Origin: Enoplosus armatus
Lineage: Eukaryota; Chordata; Actinopteri; Centrarchiformes; Enoplosidae
Assembly (NCBI RefSeq): GCF_043641665.1
Contig: NC_092191.1
Location: 14,849,501-14,913,500 of the forward strand
Length of the DNA stretch: 64,000 nucleotides
Direction: 5' to 3'
Shown: one piece after another, positions 62,516 through 64,000 of the stretch
Position numbering within the stretch: position 1 is the stretch's first letter
Layout of the letters: each line of letters opens with the position of its first letter
Position numbers and translations under genes: made by a program
Notes under the pieces: model-generated
Databases searched by the model: none
Seen by the model: only the letters and a program-made list of their open reading frames with translations
What the model was told of the DNA's origin: nothing

Positions 62516-64000
62516 ACTATTACTAACTATTTCTTTTGATACACGTTAGGTGCTCTAGTGAGTATAAATTGCAACAGAATGGTGTGTGTGGTATCGACTC
62601 AAAATAAACTACAGAGTGTGTGTTCATTTTAATTAAGAAATATGTCGCCCAGTGCTACAGTGTGACACACTGATGTGGTCTTAATAGTTACAGTAACAAT
62701 GGAGGTCTATGGCACAGATGAATCAGATATATCAGGCCTTGGTTACACAGACAATACTAAATATAATAGTTTTTGGTCTTTTAATGGGACTTGTTGACTA
62801 TAAGAACATATAGAATGTCTTATCATCAGACTTATCTTTTAGCTTGCTTCAGGAATGTACTATTTTCTAACTTTGTGTTTTGTACTCAATATACACAGCC
62901 TGACTGTTTCTCACAGGGACACATTCACACTCCCACTATTGAACTCTCACTCACGCATCTTATCACCTCACCTAATGAGATGCCTTACCTCGTTTATATG
63001 GTTTGTATGTTTACTGGTTTCTTTGTCACCCATATCCATCACTGATCCGTCTCCATTTGATACGTGCATCTGGGTAATCTTAAATCCAGCTGGGGTGCCA
63101 ATTGCTCTCGTTGTCATTCTGCGTGGAGATATTCTTTATGCCACAACCAGATCTGTTCATCACATAGGCAAGCTCCTCCAGCCTGCTGCTTGGCAGACAC
63201 TCATTACTGCCTGAGTAAGTCTTGATTAGAATAATGGGAAATTAAATATTTTAAGAGGAAAGATACCCGCTCTTTAAAGTCTTAATCAATTTTATAGATA
63301 TTGTCAGAGAATTAAATGAGAGAGATAAAATTAGCATTTTCCAACTCTATCACTGAAAGCCTCCCTTTTCCTACAGCTCCATTCTAAATACAGAATCACA
63401 AATAGAGGAGAGGTAATGAGTATTTCCAATGTAAATGTCTTCATTAAATTGATACATTTAGCTCTGAAGCAGGAGGTTACTTCAGGTTTTGAGTGTGTCC
63501 AGTATATAGAGAATGGAAGAGCGGAGAAAATCCTGTACTGAAGTCTGTAAAAATATGCTGATGGGGTCAGAAGGCATATCTAGTACCTAGAAAATATATG
63601 TCATGTACACAATGTGCCCTATTCCCCAGCTATCATTTTAATGCAGCTCGTGTCCTAAGTTGGCTCATTGCTGAATACGTTGAAACGTTGAGTTGGTGTC
63701 TGTTTTCAGGTGTTGTACCTGTAGCAGCTGCTGAAACAAACAATTTGATGGTTAAGGATTTTCATTTTCAGCAATAGCATTAAGAGTGCCCATGTACTCA
63801 TATACCTGAGAATGACCTGTCAGAGAATGATAGATTGTATATGACCCCAGTTTTCTGAGAAAGAATGAATAATAAGAAACAAACTGTAGGCTTTGAGACA
63901 CTGAAAGGATTTACTGAAACCAAAGAGAATAAATTTGTGTACTTGGCATGAATAAAGAGGAGTTATGGTTCGTGTACCCTGATTGAATTGAATGCTTTCT
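62516..64000. other. unique non-coding sequence, no gene seen
   Basis: No gene recognised. The overlapping open frames 62791-63045 and 62855-63214 have no motif. The stretch 63240-63480, with repeated TTAAT and ATTAAAT cores and few CpG, reads like a candidate conserved non-coding element. Confidence 0.45.

Noticed and set aside
1..64000. CRISPR arrays, operons, phage or bacterial elements
   Set aside because: No regularly spaced repeats, no ribosome-binding-site/ORF organisation, and clear fish repeats throughout.

Overview
The window looks like nuclear DNA of a ray-finned fish, most likely a percomorph teleost. It is AT-rich and CpG-poor, has no operons or dense coding, and carries several interspersed repeats that I recognise as common in percomorph genomes: a tRNA-type SINE with a GGATAAGCGGTATAGAAAATGG tail type, a Jockey/L2-type LINE, and several short inverted-repeat DNA elements. 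I could not identify a single confident protein-coding exon, tRNA or rRNA in 64 kb. The longest open frames (167, 163 and 137 codons) resemble no family I know and are about as long as chance allows in AT-rich DNA of this length. The window is therefore best read as a gene desert or the inside of a very large intron.

Layout. 1-4.7 kb: SINE-like remnant (1.9-2.2 kb) and an inverted-repeat element (3.3-3.8 kb). 4.7-13 kb: unique sequence with a TG microsatellite and a truncated copy of repeat family F1 (8.65-8.93 kb). 13-19 kb: a fragment of repeat family F2, an AT-rich palindromic tract with a 21-bp tandem duplication (15.1 kb), a SINE tail, a second TG repeat and a C17/T7 homopolymer pair. 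19.1-19.4 kb: a well-preserved 287-bp inverted-repeat element. 20.4-20.8 kb: a possible retroelement gag-like remnant. 24.2-24.8 kb: the fullest F1 copy. 29-29.3 kb: another SINE fragment and a perfect 22-bp hairpin. 34.5-37.4 kb: a deleted F1 copy and a 496-bp element with a 4-bp target duplication. 37-51 kb: mostly unique sequence with small tandem repeats. 51.5-52.1 kb: a fourth F1 copy and a strong RNA-like hairpin. 54.5-55.65 kb: a LINE fragment nested inside a copy of F2. 57.2-57.5 kb: minus-strand SINE. 62.4 kb: the right end of a fifth F1 copy.

Nothing here forms a pathway of cooperating genes. The most interesting items are the 75-nt hairpin at 52031-52105, which has the geometry of a microRNA precursor, the nested LINE-in-repeat with a lost catalytic aspartate, and the F1 family of long-inverted-repeat elements present in five states of decay. 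Several unique stretches read like candidate conserved non-coding elements, but that is intuition and can only be settled by cross-species alignment.
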